In this document: positions 1 through 7,776 of the stretch, one piece after another
Numbering within the stretch: the stretch's first letter is position 1
How the letters are laid out: each line of letters opens with the position of its first letter
Virus record (IMG/VR): IMGVR_UViG_3300034158_000018
Span: 1 to 27,643 of that record
Origin: a virus
Strand: one strand, 5' to 3'
Length of the DNA stretch: 27,643 nt
Notes under the pieces: model-generated
What the model saw: the letters and a program-made list of their open reading frames with translations, nothing else
Databases searched by the model: none
Told to the model about the DNA's origin: nothing
Position numbers and translations under genes: made by a program

Positions 1-1008
1 CACGTATCCTGCTGGGTACAACTCAGCCTGCACACTGCCGACTGTGTTCTGACGAATCCCACCACAACTGATCGCTGTGACCCGGTGTGCATCATCCACC
101 AAGATCATGAGCGTCTTGGCATCGCTACCCAAGGCTACCCAGTTCTTGTAGTCACGGATCTCAACACCGTTACGCAACTTGGTGGTCCAGTAAGGAGAGA
201 TGCGTACCAAGGTGCTGATCAGGTAGTTCCGTTCAGCGACCGCGTTACGCATGTCGAAGTCTTCTGGGAAACGATAGCCGGCCAAGATCTCAGCAATGGC
301 CAACGGACGTTCAGCCAATAGACCATCAGCCCCCAACTTGTCCAACGCCTTGTTCACACTCTTGAGGTCAGAGGTGTTGATGGCGTTTTCAATGATGGCA
401 GCAAAGATAGCGTTCTTGACGGACTCATCGTGAGCCATCTCAGCCAGGTCATCGACCAGGTCACCAATGCCGTACTTGACGAGCTGTTTGGCGATACCAC
501 TCAGGATGCCAGCCTCGGCTCCCAAGTTGAAGAACTCCATCAGTTCGCCCTTACCGGTGAGTTCCCCCACCATTCGGATCAAACCATCGACGTCATCGAC
601 GTCACCACCCTTTACAAAGAGCGGAGCAGCACCGTAGAGGAGTTTCCCCAAGTCGGCCACATTACCGAAGCCTGCGTCCTTGAGCGTGTCACCTAGGACG
701 TTCTGGAGCGTACCACCCACTTGACCCAACAGGGAGGGGAGAGAGCTACCCATAGCGGACAGAGCTTTGTCCACCATCTCCATCTTGGTCAACGAGCCTT
801 GCTTGGCCCCGATAACCAGTTCAGCCAAATCGCGAGGAGAGCTCGTGTTGCCTTTCAACCCACCAATGGCATCGCTGTAGATTCCCTTGGCGGTTTCGAA
901 TACGCTGTTACGAGTCTCACCGGTAGAGATCTCATACGTGTCTTTCACCAAGAGCTTGTCAGAGGGACGCCCTTGGAACATCGAGTTAGATAAGCGACCA
1001 GTTGCCAT
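1..1008 (-). CDS. Partial virion-type structural protein, runs off left edge
   Basis: An open leftward frame runs from an ATG at 1008 to the window edge without a stop, giving 336 visible residues; the C-terminus is missing. The start is supported by AGAGG six bases upstream. The protein begins MATGRLSNSMFQGRPSDKLL and is soluble and moderately hydrophobic, rich in Gly, Leu and Ala with many predicted helices and no signal peptide. I do not recognise a domain. The position next to the RNAP/UvsX block, in the place where phiKZ relatives carry virion proteins, suggests a structural or head-internal protein, but this is inference from context only. The gene lies downstream of a strong terminator (1060-1081), so it is probably transcribed from its own promoter rather than from the NADAR operon. 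Confidence 0.75.
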   Translation of the reverse strand, partial: MATGRLSNSMFQGRPSDKLLVKDTYEISTGETRNSVFETAKGIYSDAIGGLKGNTSSPRDLAELVIGAKQGSLTKMEMVDKALSAMGSSLPSLLGQVGGTLQNVLGDTLKDAGFGNVADLGKLLYGAAPLFVKGGDVDDVDGLIRMVGELTGKGELMEFFNLGAEAGILSGIAKQLVKYGIGDLVDDLAEMAHDESVKNAIFAAIIENAINTSDLKSVNKALDKLGADGLLAERPLAIAEILAGYRFPEDFDMRNAVAERNYLISTLVRISPYWTTKLRNGVEIRDYKNWVALGSDAKTLMILVDDAHRVTAISCGGIRQNTVGSVQAELYPAGYV

Positions 1009-1059
1009 GATAAACCTCTCATTGTCTACACAACATCAGCAAAAAAAGAAAGGGCATAA

Positions 1060-1081
1060 AGCCGGGGATCTCTCCCCGGCT
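1060..1081 (-). terminator. Rho-independent terminator of the NADAR operon
   Basis: A perfect 9-bp stem (AGCCGGGGA paired with TCCCCGGCT) with a 4-base loop lies just past the stop of the NADAR-like gene. On the leftward strand it is followed by a run containing TTTCTTTTTTT (1040-1051 region), the classic layout of an intrinsic terminator. It separates the operon above it from the partial structural gene. Confidence 0.85.
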
Positions 1082-1085
1082 CTGT

Positions 1086-1568
1086 TTACGCTTCTACTTG
1101 CAGCTCTTTACGGAGTTCATCAAAGAACTCCATCTGCCAATCGCTATCACGCGGGTAGACGATCTTTGGCGGATTGTCAGCGTACGGAGATCCGTAATAG
1201 TAGTAATGAGCGAAGGGCATCGAAGAACCACGCAACAGCTCTTTGATCTCATCGTTCTCCATCACCTTGGCGCGAACGCCCAGCAAGAACTGTTCCTTGA
1301 AGTCCTGGTTCCACACCACTTCCAATGTGTTCCCCAACTTCTTTGCATCAAAGCCCGACAGCGCTCTGAGTGATTCATGCTTACAACCAGTCTTCAGGTA
1401 GTACCAAAGACCTTCAGCCGTACGGAAGGTCCCGTAGGTCGGATGGTTAACCGGAATGTCCGATAGGTTGGTCAACAGTCTACCAAGGCGAGTACGGCCC
1501 TTAGAATAAACATTTATGTGCGACATCCCATCGTCCAGAGGGTTGTGAATGACATCTGGCTTACTCAT
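1086..1568 (-). CDS. NADAR-like protein (possible ADP-ribose N-glycosidase family)
   Basis: 160 aa. The N-terminal half (about residues 18-60) has the shape of the NADAR/YbiA fold: INVYSKGR, then LTNLSDIPV, then TYGTFRTAEGLWYYLKTG, where E52 sits where the family has its conserved glutamate in the sEhyyqaqK motif. Residues about 93-135 (LLGVRAKVMENDEIKELLRG followed by a Tyr-rich stretch) match the usual Kf-qNpelr-aLl helix, and a Trp lies near the end. NADAR proteins are known to hydrolyse N-glycosidic bonds, including removal of ADP-ribose from guanine in DNA, and to act in riboflavin-intermediate clearance. Which of these applies here is unknown. The start codon overlaps the end of the upstream gene by 8 bases and has AGAGGAG 8 bases before it, so translation is probably coupled. 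The final WGxG-type motif is not clear, so the assignment is moderate. Confidence 0.6.
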   Translation of the reverse strand: MSKPDVIHNPLDDGMSHINVYSKGRTRLGRLLTNLSDIPVNHPTYGTFRTAEGLWYYLKTGCKHESLRALSGFDAKKLGNTLEVVWNQDFKEQFLLGVRAKVMENDEIKELLRGSSMPFAHYYYYGSPYADNPPKIVYPRDSDWQMEFFDELRKELQVEA

Positions 1569-2016
1569 CGGTGGACTCCTCTGGTTCTTCAGGTTTCGGT
1601 TGCTGCGCCGCTGGACGACGGCGTTTGCGCGTTGACTCAGTAACGTGTTTCAGTCTGCGATCTGAATAACGATTGCGGACAGAGATCTCACTGGTGTAGG
1701 TCTTCTCGCCATAGACGAGGTCAACCCGGACGGTGTAGGTATCACACCCCAACAGTTGGATCAGGGTTTCAAACCGTTCCCACGAGATGGAAGGTCTCGT
1801 TAACGCTCTGGACAGGTTGTTCTTCTCTTGAGCCACCAATCGCCTGTCACCACCATAAACCTTCTGGTAGTAGCGCTCCATCTTGCGGTCGAGGCTATCG
1901 ACGCTAGGAGAGTGGGCCATGAGAATATCCCGGAAGAGTAAGGCGAGTAGGTTCTCTACATCTTCTTTCCCTGTCTCGGGGTTGTTCACGATACTGCGGA
2001 ACGTTTTGGCACTCAT
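1561..2016 (-). CDS. Hypothetical protein with basic C-terminal tail
   Basis: 151 aa, unrecognised. Residues 1-80 look helical. Residues about 88-115 (LLGCDTYTVRVDLVYGEKTY) look like a small beta sheet. The C-terminus is low-complexity, first strongly basic (TRKRRRP near residue 131) and then acidic and proline-rich (KPEEPEESTDE). The start has AGGA seven bases upstream, and the stop overlaps the start of the NADAR-like gene by 8 bases, so the two form a translationally coupled pair. The basic tail could contact nucleic acid, but nothing else supports a function. Confidence 0.7.
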   Translation of the reverse strand: MSAKTFRSIVNNPETGKEDVENLLALLFRDILMAHSPSVDSLDRKMERYYQKVYGGDRRLVAQEKNNLSRALTRPSISWERFETLIQLLGCDTYTVRVDLVYGEKTYTSEISVRNRYSDRRLKHVTESTRKRRRPAAQQPKPEEPEESTDE

Positions 2017-2070
2017 CGTCTTATCCTGTTGCAGGTCCCACTTACTTTCGATGGAGGGACAGAGGATGTT

Positions 2071-2571
2071 TTAGGTGTTGCGGATCATTATCGAAGTTTC
2101 GAGCACAGAGAGCACGTCACTCACCACCCCAGAGAAGTTCTTTCTCATGTAGATAGAGTATGAATGCAGTGGATCGGTGTACTTGTCTACATATTCGTAA
2201 TGTATGACTGACAGCTTTTGTAGCAGTAACGCTAGAACCTCCTGTGGTGACCTGTAACCGCTACGGACATCGTAATAGTAGTCCACAATGGTTACTTCGC
2301 TCATGCTTCGTCTACGGGCTCTCCAGGCGGTCGGAGTGTCTGTTTCAGAATGCATGCAGGAGTACAACGTATCTAACCTGAAGAACAGGTCATTTACGGT
2401 GTCTGTGTACGTCATCATCGTGACGTCAAAGTGCTTTGCACCGAGTTCCGGTAATTTTATAGACGTGGCGACTTCCGCCAAGAGGAACATACGTTCCCAA
2501 TCGTCATCAGGTAATCGTTCGGGAAGGAAGAACTCATCCACCCCGAATAGTCGGTAAATAAAATCGCGCAT
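2071..2571 (-). CDS. Hypothetical protein
   Basis: 166 aa from the ATG at 2571 (MRDFIYRLFGVDEFFLPERL). A longer frame starts at 2595 but would overlap the start of the divergent gene at 2583 and has no better ribosome site, so the shorter start is preferred with low certainty. The protein is soluble, rich in Tyr and hydrophobic residues, and ends ETSIMIRNT. No domain is recognised. It is followed 54 bases later by the coupled gene pair 2016-1086, with which it may be co-transcribed. Confidence 0.65.
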   Translation of the reverse strand: MRDFIYRLFGVDEFFLPERLPDDDWERMFLLAEVATSIKLPELGAKHFDVTMMTYTDTVNDLFFRLDTLYSCMHSETDTPTAWRARRRSMSEVTIVDYYYDVRSGYRSPQEVLALLLQKLSVIHYEYVDKYTDPLHSYSIYMRKNFSGVVSDVLSVLETSIMIRNT

Positions 2572-2582
2572 AGGAGACAGCC

Positions 2583-3011
2583 ATGTCTGGAGCATTAGAA
2601 GGGGAAGTGTTCGTCGCCCAACCAGGTGACGTGGACCCCGGTGAAGTTGTAAAGTTTACACAACGGCTACGCTACCAAATGGTCGGCGATCTAACCGACC
2701 ATGGTGGCAACATTCGAGGCGACAACAAAGAACTCGCCAGCCTCCTGCGTGACATGGACCGTTCCGCCTTGACGCAACGGGAACTCAACATCCAGGAAGA
2801 CAGTCGTCAAGACGGCCGCATGGCGATTGAGGCCTACGCCAAGTTCCGAGGAATGCTTGGCGCAGAACCGTTCTCTCAAGGCGGTACAGTTACTCGCCGC
2901 CGTGACCCGACGGAAGGACTGATTCTACCTCAGGTGGAGCTGGTTCCTGGAGAGGATCACCAGGGGGAGTACGCTCTGAATATTGATGACTACGTATCGC
3001 CTGAAACATAG
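2583..3011 (+). CDS. Hypothetical protein, lone rightward gene in a leftward block
   Basis: 142 aa. It starts with ATG preceded by AGGAGA five bases upstream, a good ribosome site. No leftward frame of reasonable length explains 2596-2889, so this rightward frame is taken as coding. The protein is hydrophilic and charged, with a central helical part (about residues 47-95, including LTQRELNIQEDSRQD) and a Gly/Pro-rich acidic C-terminus ending DDYVSPET. Function is unknown. Its last 122 bases overlap the end of the convergent gene 2890-3738 on the other strand, which is unusual. Its orientation against all neighbours suggests a separate promoter inside the start of the 2071-2571 gene. Confidence 0.65.
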   Translation: MSGALEGEVFVAQPGDVDPGEVVKFTQRLRYQMVGDLTDHGGNIRGDNKELASLLRDMDRSALTQRELNIQEDSRQDGRMAIEAYAKFRGMLGAEPFSQGGTVTRRRDPTEGLILPQVELVPGEDHQGEYALNIDDYVSPET

Positions 3012-3738
3012 CGCGGTTGTAGCACACCCATTCAGTTGGAACGTGGATCAACGATACCCATTCCTGCAACACGCCGGAGCGGCACGCGAATGGGTCGGTG
3101 ACACCTTTCTCGGGAGCGGGATCTTTACCCAGCGGAGAAATCCGCGAAGTCATGATCACGTTCTCGGGAATCTTGTTCTGCAACAACTCCGTCTGGTGAT
3201 GCTTGAGCCAGTCTTCGACATCATACAGCGCAATCATCTCGAACTGATTCTCGAAACGTTTGACCGTTAGATCCTTCCAGGGCACGTACGCCCCAAAGAC
3301 ACGCGTCGGTAGCGGCATGTAATGCTGCATGCATTTGACGATGATGTCCCGCTCAGCCTGCGACAGATCGTCGTAGGGGTAGAAGTTGACGTAGATGTCC
3401 AAAGCATCGAACTCTACACCCCGCTCCAGTGCCGGCAGCTCCTTCTTGATGTCCATTCGAATCTGGTAGACAAAGTCCGTCATCCTCGCCCAGAAAATAG
3501 TATCGCCGTTCCGCTCAGCGAACGCCTTCTGATACGCTTCCCACGTTACAAACCCGTCAGTCGCTTTCTCGAAGTTGTCATGCTGCCGATAACGGTAGTA
3601 CTCTGTTCCCGCTAAGATTTCAGCAATCCCTTCAACAGGGACGCCATCAATGTCTTCCTCACCCATCATTCGAAGCACGGTGCTGTGACGAACGTCAAGC
3701 AGCATTTCAATGTCGATCAATGCGCGTTGGTTGGCCAT
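2890..3738 (-). CDS. Hypothetical protein
   Basis: 282 aa, starting MANQRALIDIEMLLDVRHST directly after the stop codon of the upstream gene (zero spacing), which suggests translational coupling. It is a soluble, aromatic-rich protein with no signal peptide or membrane segment. The last 40 residues are Pro/Gly-rich and are encoded opposite the end of the convergent gene 2583-3011. Those residues look less constrained than the rest. I recognise no motif. It belongs to the leftward cluster ending in the NADAR gene and starting near the RNAP-like gene. Confidence 0.75.
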   Translation of the reverse strand: MANQRALIDIEMLLDVRHSTVLRMMGEEDIDGVPVEGIAEILAGTEYYRYRQHDNFEKATDGFVTWEAYQKAFAERNGDTIFWARMTDFVYQIRMDIKKELPALERGVEFDALDIYVNFYPYDDLSQAERDIIVKCMQHYMPLPTRVFGAYVPWKDLTVKRFENQFEMIALYDVEDWLKHHQTELLQNKIPENVIMTSRISPLGKDPAPEKGVTDPFACRSGVLQEWVSLIHVPTEWVCYNRAMFQAIRSHQYSERTPPGDPLQEPAPPEVESVLPSGHGGE

Positions 3739-4242
3739 TTACTTAGGCGCCTTTGGTGGCTTAGCGCCAGTCAGCAGACGCTCAATGCCAAGCTCGGCCA
3801 GGCGCTTGTTGTACTGACCCAAGGAGAGGGAGTAAAGGAACATCAGCAGAGGGTTCTTCGCAAGGCCTTGACTGATCTCCTCGCAAGTGTTGCTCATCTG
3901 CTTGTTCTCAGTTGGGATGCCCTGAGCGTTCTTCAGCCACGACATGGCTTCAGCTTGACGCTTGGCGACATCGTTCTGGAGGTAAGTCAGACCGATCAGG
4001 TAAACGTACTCGTTCACCATCTCGATGATCCACTCCATCTGGAACATGTCCGCTTCCAGTTTCTTCCACACCCGTGCAGCGCCGGTTTCACTCGTGATCG
4101 AGTTACGCCAAACGATACTGCGGGACAGGGAGATCAGTTTGGAGGCACGGATGTACGCCTCATTGCCAAAGGGTTCAGTGGCACGGGCGATGATCGAGTC
4201 AGCCACGACGATGTCGTTAGGCTTTTGGATTGGCTGTTGCAT
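3739..4242 (-). CDS. Hypothetical helical protein
   Basis: 167 aa, starting MQQPIQKPNDIVVADSII with AAAGGA six bases before the ATG. The protein is predicted to be largely alpha-helical, with several leucine- and methionine-rich segments (about 68-92 and 130-152) and a basic end (GAKPPKAPK). No domain is recognised. It sits 9 bases after the RNAP-beta-like gene and is followed with no gap by the 282-aa gene, so it is probably part of the same operon. An accessory structural or polymerase-associated role is possible but not shown by the sequence. Confidence 0.75.
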   Translation of the reverse strand: MQQPIQKPNDIVVADSIIARATEPFGNEAYIRASKLISLSRSIVWRNSITSETGAARVWKKLEADMFQMEWIIEMVNEYVYLIGLTYLQNDVAKRQAEAMSWLKNAQGIPTENKQMSNTCEEISQGLAKNPLLMFLYSLSLGQYNKRLAELGIERLLTGAKPPKAPK

Positions 4243-4251
4243 AGACGTCCT

Positions 4252-5007
4252 TTAAGGTCGGTCAGCGCCCACGGTGCCAGGTGCGAAGGCGTCGTTAGGT
4301 ACTGGTGTCCCAGGCTTCATGTTGTTGCCCAGGTGCATGCAGTTGAAGAACACGGCCATGGTGTCGATCGATTTAGCGTTACCCAGACCAGATACCTGTT
4401 CCAGAGTACACTCACCGTTCTCGACCAATTGACGACGCATCTCACGATAAGCCGCTTCATCACCACCCCGTACCTTGATCTTCTCCATGATGGTGTTGTC
4501 CAAACCACGGGAAGACAACGAGCTGAGTTCAGGGGCCGATACACGGCTGCCTTTCGATTGGCTCGTAGGTTGGTTGGTGAGGTCATCGATACGCTGGTTG
4601 TGTTCAGGGATCGAACGCTTCTTGACCACGGTCTGTGCTTGACGACGAACCGGCAAGTCCAGGACAGGGTAAGGGTGAGGCGTCACGTATTGCAGGCCAG
4701 TTGCACCGTCCGTCATCACCAAGCGGTGGGTGAGGCTCTTACCGAGTTCACGCACGATCTTGAAGTTACGGGCGATGGAGATACGATGCTTGCCGAGGTT
4801 AGGAACATAAAACGGGAGCATGTCCCGGTTCTTGATCTCTTCCGGGGTAGAGGCTGGAGCCAGGCGTTTGATGTACGCCTCGAACTCCTTATCCGACATG
4901 GCTGCGAACTTAGCCGCCAGCAAGTCAGGGTTGGTGCGATCGCCAGGGATAATCTTGGCGATGTTATCCAAGATGAACTTGGTTACTTTCTCACGTTTAG
5001 CATTCAC
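4252..5007 (-). CDS. DNA-directed RNA polymerase beta-subunit C-terminal-like protein (phiKZ-type)
   Basis: 251 aa, start GTG at 5007 with AAGGGTG upstream; the nearby ATG at 5003 is out of frame. Residues about 135-230 follow the end of bacterial RpoB. IDDLTNQPTSQSKGSRVSAP corresponds to the TRQP-GGKAQFGGQRFGEME segment. It is followed by LSSLSSRG, then a helix IMEKIKV like LQEMLTVKSDD, then a final segment through NAKSIDTMAVFF and MHLGNNM like FNVLLKEIRSLGINIEL. phiKZ-like phages encode two multisubunit polymerases whose beta and beta-prime chains are split over several genes. This piece would be a beta C-terminal fragment, by position most like the virion polymerase subunit gp149. At 251 aa it is short for such a subunit. 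The other chains are not in this window. Confidence 0.7.
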   Translation of the reverse strand: MNAKREKVTKFILDNIAKIIPGDRTNPDLLAAKFAAMSDKEFEAYIKRLAPASTPEEIKNRDMLPFYVPNLGKHRISIARNFKIVRELGKSLTHRLVMTDGATGLQYVTPHPYPVLDLPVRRQAQTVVKKRSIPEHNQRIDDLTNQPTSQSKGSRVSAPELSSLSSRGLDNTIMEKIKVRGGDEAAYREMRRQLVENGECTLEQVSGLGNAKSIDTMAVFFNCMHLGNNMKPGTPVPNDAFAPGTVGADRP

Positions 5008-5033
5008 GGGATCACCCTTTGGTTGCGCTTACA

Positions 5034-5063
5034 GCATATACGTGGCTGACAGAGCCAGCCACG
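5034..5063 (-). promoter_or_regulatory. Hairpin plus TATATG motif upstream of the RNAP-like gene
   Basis: Between the 89-aa gene and the RNAP-like gene lies an 8-bp inverted repeat (CGTGGCTG at 5041-5048 with CAGCCACG at 5056-5063) with no U-tract on the leftward strand, so a poor terminator. Immediately downstream on the leftward strand comes TATATG (5040-5035), which resembles the phiKZ late promoter element. It could be an attenuator or a promoter; evidence is weak. Confidence 0.3.
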
Positions 5064-5083
5064 ATACGTCGAGTTGCAACCGC

Positions 5084-5353
5084 TTACGCCGAAGGGAGGT
5101 TGAAGCGAACCAGCGTCGGCAGAACGTGATCCGCGAAGTACCTCAACCACTGCTTCGGTTGCAGGTCATCGATCAAGCATTCCCGCTCATCGAGGGTTGG
5201 CACTGGGGCCTTGCTCAGTTCGATACGGAAGTACTTGTTGAGGGAGACCATCTCGTCCCCATGGGTGTTGCGGAAGGTGTCCCGGAAAACATCACCGAGT
5301 ACCTGCTTCTGCTCAGAGAGCAGATCTTCAACTTCTTGGGACAGGTGGGTCAT
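5084..5353 (-). CDS. Small hypothetical protein
   Basis: 89 aa from the ATG at 5353, chosen because AAGGA lies nine bases upstream; the longer frame up to 5521 only runs inside the end of the UvsX-like gene. It begins MTHLSQEVEDLLSEQKQVLG, an acidic helical N-terminus, and ends in a hydrophobic segment (WLRYFADHVLPTLVRFNLPS). No family is recognised. It starts 37 bases after the UvsX-like gene, so the two are likely co-transcribed. Confidence 0.7.
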   Translation of the reverse strand: MTHLSQEVEDLLSEQKQVLGDVFRDTFRNTHGDEMVSLNKYFRIELSKAPVPTLDERECLIDDLQPKQWLRYFADHVLPTLVRFNLPSA

Positions 5354-5390
5354 GACAGCAATTCCTTGGTGAAGGACCCACCTACGTCGA

Positions 5391-6830
5391 TCAAGAAGCG
5401 ACGATTTCAGGCAGGCCCATTTCTTTACGTGATTTTGGATACCAGTACGGATGGTAGCGACCGATCCGCATACGGAGGAGGTCCAGGGTAGAGAGGAACG
5501 GAACCTTTTCACCTTCTTCAATGGTCGTGTGCCAGAAGCGGGTGTTCAAGAGCAAGTCCCAATCGTAGCCCAGGGCTTTGATTTCAGTGTAGAGTGCTTC
5601 AGGTTCGCAGTGGTAGGCGTCATCAATATCCGTGCGGTACGTGAAGGTCCAGTGCATCTCCATAAGGATTTGCGCGGCGCGCTGTGCGGCAAAAGATTCG
5701 CGCAGCTTTTTACGTACGTTGGTACGGCGGATGGACATATCAGGAACGAGCGCCAAGGCGTAGCTCTGAAGGTTGCCCACCAGTCCATAACGGCCAGCTT
5801 CGCGTAGCAGATAAATGAAGTTGGACATGTACGGCAACCAGCCTTCCTTCTGACTGACGATGATAGGCAATGGAATACCCGACGGACCGTACTTCCCACG
5901 CATGTTGGTGAGTTTCAGTTCGATCAGGTCAGCCTGTTTGGTTTCATCGCCCGGTTCATACGGGAACTCGGCCACACCCTTTTCTTGCATCTGGCTGTAG
6001 TGCGTGATTGCATAACAGTTGCCGGTCTGGAAGCTCAGGTTCTCAGGCACGCGTTTGAGTTTCACGTCGCCTTTGAGGTGGTTGAGCGTCTTGATGTTCG
6101 GCTTGCGCGGATCCAGCTGGTACTGCTGACCAACATGCGCCGTGGTCAATAGATATATACCGTGCTTCGCCGTGAGGTCTGGCGCTTGCTCGACGATCTG
6201 CGATTTACCGCTGTTGACACGCATGGCCAACATGTTCAGTTCGGACGTACCGACGCTGCCGGTGTCCAGCATTTCAACGGCCGATTCAGCCTTGAGGCCA
6301 GAGAGGGAATCCCAGAACTCAAGCAGCGGGACGAAGTACTCATACGGTTTGCCGTTACCGGTATCGACCAGTTCCAGCTGTACACGCGGTTCTTCCTTCA
6401 AACGCTTCTTGGCGTATTCCTTGAGGACGTTGAACAGCTCGGTGCCGTTGTAGTCCACGGAGGAAGTGAAGAACATCCGATCTTTAGCGATCAGCGATTC
6501 TGGTACTGGGAAGCCGGGTAGGGGCAGGCCCATGGACAGACGCGTGATACGCTCTACACGTTCCTGGACGATGGTCGTCTCAGTGTCGTGGACATGCATG
6601 ACCGAAGACGGGAAAGCTCGCAACATAGCGCCGCCGAAACCGGCAGCGACAGTGGACTTGAACATGTTCGGCAAAGCAGCGATGCAGGAGAATGGAGCCA
6701 ACCCACCGTTGAGGATCATCTGGCCTTTATGACCAATTACCCAGTTCCCAGCAGACACGTCGAGGATGGTCCCCGTGTTCGGCATGGGGTAGAACGGCGC
6801 GGCAGGTTTCTTCCATGCGGCTTTAAACAT
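5391..6830 (-). CDS. UvsX/RecA-like recombination ATPase
   Basis: 479 aa from the ATG at 6830, preceded by GGAG six bases upstream; the earlier in-frame start at 6857 has no such site. Residues 52-60 (ALPNMFKST) are a P-loop that lacks the usual glycine before the lysine. T4 UvsX has the same kind of P-loop, with Phe before Lys-Ser. A hydrophobic strand ending in an acidic residue (YFVPLLEFWDSL, D174) fits Walker B. Before it comes HVHDTETTIVQERV, typical of the segment after the P-loop in RecA-like proteins. The protein would form filaments on single-stranded DNA for recombination and recombination-dependent replication. It is longer than T4 UvsX, with about 230 residues after the core. A replicative-helicase-type RecA fold is the main alternative. 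phiKZ has a similar gene (gp152) in the same context. Confidence 0.75.
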   Translation of the reverse strand: MFKAAWKKPAAPFYPMPNTGTILDVSAGNWVIGHKGQMILNGGLAPFSCIAALPNMFKSTVAAGFGGAMLRAFPSSVMHVHDTETTIVQERVERITRLSMGLPLPGFPVPESLIAKDRMFFTSSVDYNGTELFNVLKEYAKKRLKEEPRVQLELVDTGNGKPYEYFVPLLEFWDSLSGLKAESAVEMLDTGSVGTSELNMLAMRVNSGKSQIVEQAPDLTAKHGIYLLTTAHVGQQYQLDPRKPNIKTLNHLKGDVKLKRVPENLSFQTGNCYAITHYSQMQEKGVAEFPYEPGDETKQADLIELKLTNMRGKYGPSGIPLPIIVSQKEGWLPYMSNFIYLLREAGRYGLVGNLQSYALALVPDMSIRRTNVRKKLRESFAAQRAAQILMEMHWTFTYRTDIDDAYHCEPEALYTEIKALGYDWDLLLNTRFWHTTIEEGEKVPFLSTLDLLRMRIGRYHPYWYPKSRKEMGLPEIVAS

Positions 6831-6841
6831 AAATAGCTCCG

Positions 6842-6851
6842 GTTTGATATG
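6842..6851 (+). promoter_or_regulatory. Candidate TATG late promoter
   Basis: GTTTGATATG lies in the divergent gap between the UvsX-like gene and the 283-aa gene, 64 bases before the GTG start. It matches the TATG core of phiKZ late promoters, but the preceding tract is only moderately AT-rich. Weak by itself. Confidence 0.35.
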
Positions 6852-6915
6852 TAGCACGACAAGCGGACCGTGCAGAACTTATACACCCTACCCAATCAAC
6901 CGAGGGGACGAAAAC

Positions 6916-7767
6916 GTGTCCAAAGAAAACGCCTTCCTTAAAGAACTCGTTAGCAGTGAGATGCACAGTAATGTGGACTATCTCATGGCGACAGCCAGTA
7001 ACTTTTCACAAGAAAGTAAAGTGATGGCCTTCGTCGACGACATCCGTTCGCAGTTCGGTGCGTTCATCGGTCGTGCAGCGACATTCTTCAACAGCTCCAA
7101 AGTTGGTAACTTCAAGCCAGCCACAGTAATTCCAGGGAAACTCACAGAGTTGGCTAATGCCGAAGGCTATCGTAGCATCGGGCAAAAAGTCATCTCGATT
7201 CCACTCGGATTTCAAGGTAAGTACATAGACTATATCCAGGCGCTGTCTTCTGCCTTGACGTACGTCGAAGCGCTTGAGAAGACCATCGGCGCAGCCAGTC
7301 AACAACTCGCCACTGTGGCCAGTGAACCGGACCGCATGAAGGCCCAGAGCGCTCTGCGTAACCTGGAATCCTTGATCAAACCGATGCCTGCATCTGACTT
7401 CAATGCCTTGCGTGCTTTCTGCGGCAACCACGGCAAGAGTCAGGCTCGTCTGTCCGACGTGATCAACAACGGCGGCGAGATCGGTACCATCTACCGTGAT
7501 GCCAACCTGTTGAACCAGCGCTGCTCCCGTGTGGATTGGGCTGGTATCGATCGCAAGACCTCTCGTCTGGCCGAGCTGATCGTCCACGTACAGAAGGAAA
7601 TCGACGCAGCAGGCGATGGCGGTACCTCTGGCGCAGCAGCCAGCGCGTTGTCCACCATGGTCTACGGCTTGGCCACTTCGGTGTCTGCAGCGGCTGTCGT
7701 ACTGTCTGGCGTAATGGAACTGACCCATTGCCTGGCACAGAACGTTGGTGAAGTAGTCGACGCGTAA
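6916..7767 (+). CDS. Probable virion structural protein
   Basis: 283 aa from a GTG at 6916 that has GAGGGG eight bases upstream; the in-frame ATG at 6844 has no ribosome site and lies almost at the promoter motif. The protein begins MSKENAFLKELVSSEMHSNV and is soluble and mainly helical. It ends with an Ala/Gly/Ser-rich hydrophobic stretch (about residues 240-272, GGTSGAAASALSTMVYGLAT) that could be a membrane-like or fusion-type helix. No domain is recognised. In phiKZ the gene between UvsX (gp152) and RNase H (gp155) is, as I recall, a virion protein, which supports a structural role. It ends at a perfect hairpin terminator. Confidence 0.65.
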   Translation: MSKENAFLKELVSSEMHSNVDYLMATASNFSQESKVMAFVDDIRSQFGAFIGRAATFFNSSKVGNFKPATVIPGKLTELANAEGYRSIGQKVISIPLGFQGKYIDYIQALSSALTYVEALEKTIGAASQQLATVASEPDRMKAQSALRNLESLIKPMPASDFNALRAFCGNHGKSQARLSDVINNGGEIGTIYRDANLLNQRCSRVDWAGIDRKTSRLAELIVHVQKEIDAAGDGGTSGAAASALSTMVYGLATSVSAAAVVLSGVMELTHCLAQNVGEVVDA

Positions 7768-7776
7768 GCGGCACAA

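Noticed and set aside
2572-2595. Upstream start for the 166-aa protein
   Set aside because: It overlaps the start of the divergent gene at 2583 and shows no better ribosome site.
2583-3011. Small terminase subunit for the 142-aa protein
   Set aside because: Size and helical centre would fit, but no terminase motif is visible and no large subunit gene is adjacent.
241-3650. Shared IAEILAG peptide in the partial 336-aa protein and the 282-aa protein
   Set aside because: Seven residues without further alignable context is too short to claim homology.
3685-5049. 454-aa rightward frame opposite the RNAP-like and 167-aa genes
   Set aside because: It is rich in His, Arg and Val with no recognisable motif, and lies opposite genes with clear RNAP-like similarity and ribosome sites.
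5354-5521. N-terminal extension of the 89-aa protein into the UvsX-like gene
   Set aside because: The extension has no ribosome site and runs within the end of the recombinase gene; the ATG at 5353 has AAGGA upstream.
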